This document shows, piece after piece, positions 35,543 through 39,096 of a stretch of DNA of 39,096 nt. The stretch spans positions 1-39,096 of the forward strand of contig JAJXWD010000025.1 in the NCBI GenBank assembly GCA_021781835.1, in the 5' to 3' direction. The stretch's first letter is position 1, and every line of letters starts with the position of its first letter. The notes beneath the pieces were generated by a model. It saw only the letters and a program-made list of their open reading frames with translations. It searched no databases and was not told where the DNA came from. The position numbers were made by a program, and so were the translations under genes. Origin of the DNA: Pseudomonadota bacterium (lineage in GTDB: Bacteria > Pseudomonadota > Alphaproteobacteria > Acetobacterales > Acetobacteraceae).

Positions 35543-36852
35543 ACGCGCCCGCGGCCGATGCCGCTATAAACAAAACCGGCCTGTTGCATCAGCCGGGGGT
35601 CGAACACGTTGCGCAGATCGACCACCACATTGCCCTTCATCAGCTCTTTCAGCCGGGGCAGGGGCAGGGCGCGGAACTCGTTCCACTCGGTCACCAGCAC
35701 CAGCGCGTCGGCATTGGCCAGGGCGGCGTTGGTGTCTTGGGCGTAGATCACGGTTTCGGGCAGCAGGGGGCGGGCCTGGTCCATGCTGGCGGGGTCGAAG
35801 GCCTGCACGCGCGCGCCGCGCGAGACCAGCCCGCGCACCAGGGCGATGCTGGGGGCCTCGCGCATGTCGTCCGTCTCGGGTTTGAAGGCGAGGCCGAGCA
35901 CGGCGATGGTCTTGCCCGCCACATCGCCGCCCATGGCGGCCACCACGCGCGCGGCCATGCTTTCCTTGCGCGCGTCATTTACCGCCACCACCGACTGGAT
36001 GAGCCGCGAGGGCGCGCCGGCCTCCTCGGCGATGCGCATGAGGGCCAGCGTGTCCTTGGGGAAGCACGAGCCGCCAAAGCCCGGCCCGGCATGGAGGAAT
36101 TTGCGCCCGATGCGGCCATCGAGCCCGATGCCGCGCGCGACATCATTGACATCGGCGCCCAGTTTTTCACACAGATCGGCCATTTCGTTGATGAAGGTGA
36201 TCTTCATGGCCAGAAAGCCGTTGGCGGCGTATTTGATCAGTTCGGCGGTCTCGAGCGCGGTGAAGACCAGCGGCGCCTCGATCAGGTAAAGCGGGCGGTA
36301 GAGGCGGCGCAGCACCTCGCGGGCATGTTCGGAATCGGCGCCGACCACCACGCGGTCCGGGCGCATGAAATCATTGATGGCGCTGCCCTCGCGCAGAAAT
36401 TCCGGGTTGGAGGCCACCTCGATGGCCAGATCCGGGCGCAGGCGGCGCGCCAGCTCCAGGATCTTGCGCCCCGTGCCCACCGGCACGGTCGATTTGGTGA
36501 CGATGACCGTGGGCTTGACGAGCGATTTCAGCACCTGCTCGACGGCGGCGAACACATAAGAGAGGTCGGCATGGCCATCGCCGCGGCGGGTGGGCGTGCC
36601 GACCGCGATGAACACCGCCTCCGCCCCCTCGATGCCGGTTTCCAGCGTATCGGGAAATTCGAGCCGCCCGGCGGCCGCGTTGTCGGCCACCAGCTTGTCG
36701 AGCCCTGGCTCGTAAATGGGAATGACGCCCTCGCGCAGCATCTGGCGCTTGGCGGTATCGGCCTCCACCACCGCCACCGAGGTGCCGAATTCGGCGAAGC
36801 ACGCGCCAGACACCAGCCCGACATAGCCGCCGCCAATGATCGCAATCTTCAA
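35539..36852 (-). CDS. ugd: UDP-glucose 6-dehydrogenase
   Basis: The start is TTG 36852 (KIAIIGGGYVG) with GGGAGAG upstream; 437 residues. NAD-binding GGGYVG (7-12), KSTVPVGTG, the SNPEFLREGSAI segment, and catalytic Cys263 in GFGGSCFPKD. C-terminal domain: KTIAVLGLAFKPETDDMREA. It oxidises UDP-glucose twice to UDP-glucuronate for polysaccharide synthesis. Its stop overlaps the TTG start of the methyltransferase-glycosyltransferase gene. It is divergent from the MraY-like gene, with about 108 bases between. Confidence 0.95.
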   Translation of the reverse strand: MKIAIIGGGYVGLVSGACFAEFGTSVAVVEADTAKRQMLREGVIPIYEPGLDKLVADNAAAGRLEFPDTLETGIEGAEAVFIAVGTPTRRGDGHADLSYVFAAVEQVLKSLVKPTVIVTKSTVPVGTGRKILELARRLRPDLAIEVASNPEFLREGSAINDFMRPDRVVVGADSEHAREVLRRLYRPLYLIEAPLVFTALETAELIKYAANGFLAMKITFINEMADLCEKLGADVNDVARGIGLDGRIGRKFLHAGPGFGGSCFPKDTLALMRIAEEAGAPSRLIQSVVAVNDARKESMAARVVAAMGGDVAGKTIAVLGLAFKPETDDMREAPSIALVRGLVSRGARVQAFDPASMDQARPLLPETVIYAQDTNAALANADALVLVTEWNEFRALPLPRLKELMKGNVVVDLRNVFDPRLMQQAGFVYSGIGRGRV

Positions 36853-36960
36853 CTCAGGCTCTCCCGTCAGCTCGGTTGGTTCTGGCGTGGCGGCGGTGCG
36901 GCGGCAAGCCCCCGAACGAAGCATCTTCAAAATTTTACCATTATGCGCCAGGGTGGCTCC

Positions 36961-38001
36961 ATGCTTCCCGCGATCGCCGCCGCCATCATGGCCTTGCCCC
37001 GCGCCCTGGTCCTGCTGCCCGGGCTGGCGCTCATTTCGGCGCTGGTCGTGCAGGGGATGATCTTCATCGGCGTGCAGGACCAGCCCGCGCCGCGCAAGGC
37101 CCATGCCACGCCCACGCCCAAGGCGGGCGGGCTTGGCATTGTCGCCGCGTTTGCGCTGGGGGTGGGGCTGCATGGCGCGCCGGGGCTGCGCGGCGCCGTG
37201 CCGGCGCTTTTGCTCATCGCGGCGGTGTCGCTGCTCGACGATCTTCTGACCTTTGGGGCCTTGCCCAAGCTGCTGGCCCAGCTGGGGGCGGGGGTTTGGG
37301 CGCTGGCGGCTGGGTTTGGGCTGCACCGGCTCGGCCTGCCATGGCTTGGCCCGTGGGCGTTGGGCTGGCTGGGCGTGCCGCTCACGCTGGGCGTTTTGCT
37401 GGTTGTCACCAATGCCATGAATTTCATCGACGGGCTGAACGGCCTGGCCGCGGGGGTCGCGCTCATCGCCGGCCTGATGCTGGCTTGGGCGGGCGGGCTG
37501 GCGCACGAGGCGGTGCTGGTGGGCGGCGGGCTGCTGCTGGCGGCCGGGGTGCTGGGGTTTTTACCGTTCAATTTCCCCCGCGCACGCATTTTCATGGGCG
37601 ATGTCGGCAGCCAGTTTTGCGGATTTCTGCTCGGGCTGCTGGGTGTCGCGGCGGCGCGCGCGCCGGGCACGGCGCTGCTGGTGCCACTGCTGCTCTCGGG
37701 CGTGCTGTTCGATGTCGGCTTTACCTTCATCCGCCGTTTGCTGGCGGGCGAGGCGGTGGCGCGCGCCCATAATGGCCATCTCTACCAGGTGGCGGCGCGC
37801 GCCGGGGTGCCGGCCTGGGCCGTGGCGCTGGTGCAGTGGGGCTTCGCGGGGCTGGGTGGCGCCTGTGCGCTGGCGCTGCGCCCGGCCTCACCGCTCGGGG
37901 GCGCGGGGCTGGTGCTGCTGGTGCTGGTGGTGCAGCTGGCCTGGGCGGGCTTCGTTGTCCGCCGCGCCCGCGCGGTTGGGCTCGGGCGCTGGAGTGTTTA
38001 G
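36961..38001 (+). CDS. MraY/WecA-like polyprenyl-phosphate glycosyl-1-phosphate transferase
   Basis: ATG 36961 has AGGGTGG upstream; ATG 36943 is possible. 346 residues, at least nine hydrophobic helices. Family motifs: KAHATPTPKAGGLGI (first cytoplasmic loop), SLLDDLLTFG (Asp-Asp), NAMNFIDGLNGLAAG, and FPRARIFMGDVGSQF. A 'HNGHLYQ' follows late in the chain. It transfers a sugar phosphate from a UDP-sugar to undecaprenyl phosphate, the first membrane step of a surface polysaccharide. Since mraY is normally in the dcw cluster, this is more likely a WecA-type initiating enzyme for the neighbouring genes. Confidence 0.88.
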   Translation: MLPAIAAAIMALPRALVLLPGLALISALVVQGMIFIGVQDQPAPRKAHATPTPKAGGLGIVAAFALGVGLHGAPGLRGAVPALLLIAAVSLLDDLLTFGALPKLLAQLGAGVWALAAGFGLHRLGLPWLGPWALGWLGVPLTLGVLLVVTNAMNFIDGLNGLAAGVALIAGLMLAWAGGLAHEAVLVGGGLLLAAGVLGFLPFNFPRARIFMGDVGSQFCGFLLGLLGVAAARAPGTALLVPLLLSGVLFDVGFTFIRRLLAGEAVARAHNGHLYQVAARAGVPAWAVALVQWGFAGLGGACALALRPASPLGGAGLVLLVLVVQLAWAGFVVRRARAVGLGRWSV

Positions 38002-38072
38002 ATCAATATTGGTTTGGATTGAGTCGACAGACGCAAGTTAAACCAATGGAATTGATCGTCAAAATATGACTG

Positions 38073-38101
38073 GAGCGGGTGCGTCATAACGCATCCCGCT
38101 C
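38073..38101 (-). terminator. Hairpin at the end of the partial glycosyltransferase
   Basis: GAGCGGGTGCG (38073-38083) and CGCATCCCGCTC (38090-38101) pair with one bulged T. The stop codon of the minus-strand gene lies in the loop. A short T-run follows further down the minus strand (38062-38065), so it may be a terminator for that gene. Confidence 0.4.
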
Positions 38102-39096
38102 TAGCACCGCCACCAGCGCGCGCGCCGTGGCGGCCCAGGAAAGCGGGCGGTATTGGGTTTTGATGCGCGCCCGCAGCGCCGCCAGCTCGCCGGGCCGGTC
38201 CAGCCAGAGCCGGGCGCGGCGGGCGGCCTCGGTCAGATCGTCGGGGTCGAAATAGGCGCAAAAATCGCCGCCCGCCTCGGGTATGGCGCTGGCGGCCGAG
38301 GCCAGCACCGGCGCGCCATGCGCCAGTGACTCGCTCACCGGCAGGCCCCAGCCCTCATAGACCGAGGGAAACAGCGAAAACAGGCAGGCTTCGTACAGGG
38401 CGCGCAGCTCGGCATCGTCTGGCTGCTCGATCACCTCGACCCGCCCGCCAAGCCCATCGCTCGCCGCGATCTGGGCCAGCACGTCATCGGCCAGCCAGCC
38501 GCGCTTGCCCGCCAGCACCAGCTTGGGCACCGCGCCGCCCTGGCTGAGCAGCCGCCGCCACAGACGGAGCGCCCCCGCATGGTTCTTGCGCGCCTCGAAC
38601 GTGGCGACCATCAGCACGAACGGCTCCCTGGGCACGCGCCTTGCATCGGCCCGCGCGGCGAGCGGGCCGCCGCCCATGGGCAGCACGGCAATGGGCGGGG
38701 CGGTCTCGCCCAGCCAGGCCCGCAAATCGGCGGCGGTGTGGCGCGAGACCGCGCATAACAGATCCGCCTCCCGCGCCGCGCCGTTCAGCCAGGCGGCCAG
38801 GGCGCGGCCTTGCGCGGGCAGGCAATATTCGGGGCGGAGCAGGGGGATGAGGTCATGCACCGCAAAGCCCAGCCGCACGCCCAGCGCCCGCAGCCGGGCC
38901 AGCTCGCGCGGGCAAGGCGGGCTCTCCCACGAGGCGCCAAGCCCGATCAGCCAGTCGCCGGGCGCGAAGAGGGCGGGGCCGAGGCTGAATTCCCGCGCGC
39001 CCAGCCCGGCCTCGCGCCAGTGCCGGGGCTGGGCCAGCACGCGCCCCAGCGCCCAGGCGGCGCGGGTGGTTTCCTGCCCGGCCCGCGCCAGCCGGC
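38084..39096 (-). CDS. Glycosyltransferase family 4 protein, N-terminus outside window
   Basis: The frame is open from the right edge of the window (an upstream start lies outside) to TGA at 38084-38086; about 337 residues are visible. The fold is GT-B: 'GFAVHDLIPLLRPEYC', LLCAVSRHTAADLRAWLG, VLMVATFEARKNHAGALRLW, KLVLAGKRGW, LRALYEACLFSLFPSVYEGW, GLPVSESLAHGAPVLAS. The EGWGLPVSESLAHG motif holds the donor-sugar Glu pair of GT4. It probably adds a sugar to the surface polysaccharide assembled by the neighbouring genes. The sugar is unknown. Confidence 0.88.
   Translation of the reverse strand, partial: RLARAGQETTRAAWALGRVLAQPRHWREAGLGAREFSLGPALFAPGDWLIGLGASWESPPCPRELARLRALGVRLGFAVHDLIPLLRPEYCLPAQGRALAAWLNGAAREADLLCAVSRHTAADLRAWLGETAPPIAVLPMGGGPLAARADARRVPREPFVLMVATFEARKNHAGALRLWRRLLSQGGAVPKLVLAGKRGWLADDVLAQIAASDGLGGRVEVIEQPDDAELRALYEACLFSLFPSVYEGWGLPVSESLAHGAPVLASAASAIPEAGGDFCAYFDPDDLTEAARRARLWLDRPGELAALRARIKTQYRPLSWAATARALVAVLERDAL

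Noticed and set aside
32752-36942. Long plus-strand frames over the RgpF-like gene, the methyltransferase fusion and ugd
   Set aside because: Antisense to well-supported genes; the last frame only becomes real from about 36943, where the MraY-like gene begins.

Overview
The window reads as an alphaproteobacterial chromosome, most likely from the Acetobacteraceae/Rhodospirillales. The reasons are the very GC-rich core genes, the rplU-rpmA-obgE-proB order, a DUF1489 gene next to ilvC, and the accessory families DUF932, DUF6878 and DUF6915. The assignment is inference from gene order and protein resemblance; no 16S rRNA is present. A tRNA-Ser(CGA) gene at 21820-21909 divides the window into an accessory island (1 to about 21.8 kb) and conserved core chromosome (about 21.9 kb to the end).

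The island starts at the left edge with the tail of an IS256-family transposase. An AlpA-like DNA-binding protein and a RepA-like AAA ATPase follow, then a repeat-bearing non-coding stretch. Next comes a run of defence or conflict genes: a Phd-like antitoxin with DarT-DarG (DNA ADP-ribosylation toxin and antitoxin), a Gabija pair (GajA OLD-type nuclease and GajB UvrD-like helicase), a retron (phosphoribosyltransferase-like protein, msr-msd RNA, reverse transcriptase), a Fic-family protein and a PLD-like protein. Plasmid/ICE-type accessory genes lie between and after these: an AT-rich inovirus-Gp2-like gene, DUF932 coupled to a zinc-ribbon/glycine-zipper protein, DUF6878, DUF6915 and an antitoxin-like protein. 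The DUF6878 gene is cut by an antisense group II intron (18031-20317) that carries its own maturase. The island abuts the 3' end of the tRNA gene, the usual side for integrase-mediated insertion. No integrase is visible, so the other boundary probably lies left of the window.

The core part holds rplU-rpmA (with a near-consensus promoter), obgE-proB, DUF1489 with ilvC, an OmpA-family porin, and the RNA-metabolism operon miaB-phoH-ybeY-corC. It ends with an envelope-polysaccharide and lipid cluster: ugd, a methyltransferase-glycosyltransferase fusion, an RgpF-like protein, plsC, a MraY/WecA-like transferase and a partial glycosyltransferase. Genes in these operons often overlap by 4 bp. In two cases (DUF1489 and plsC) the only start fitting the family N-terminus or the overlap is CTG.

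The strongest finding is the retron. A 13-bp a1/a2 stem can be drawn directly from the sequence, with one arm in the last codons of the PRTase gene and the other in the first codons of the reverse transcriptase gene. Also notable are the Phd-DarT-DarG arrangement, the stacking of several defence systems beside a tRNA gene, the antisense intron and the CTG starts.
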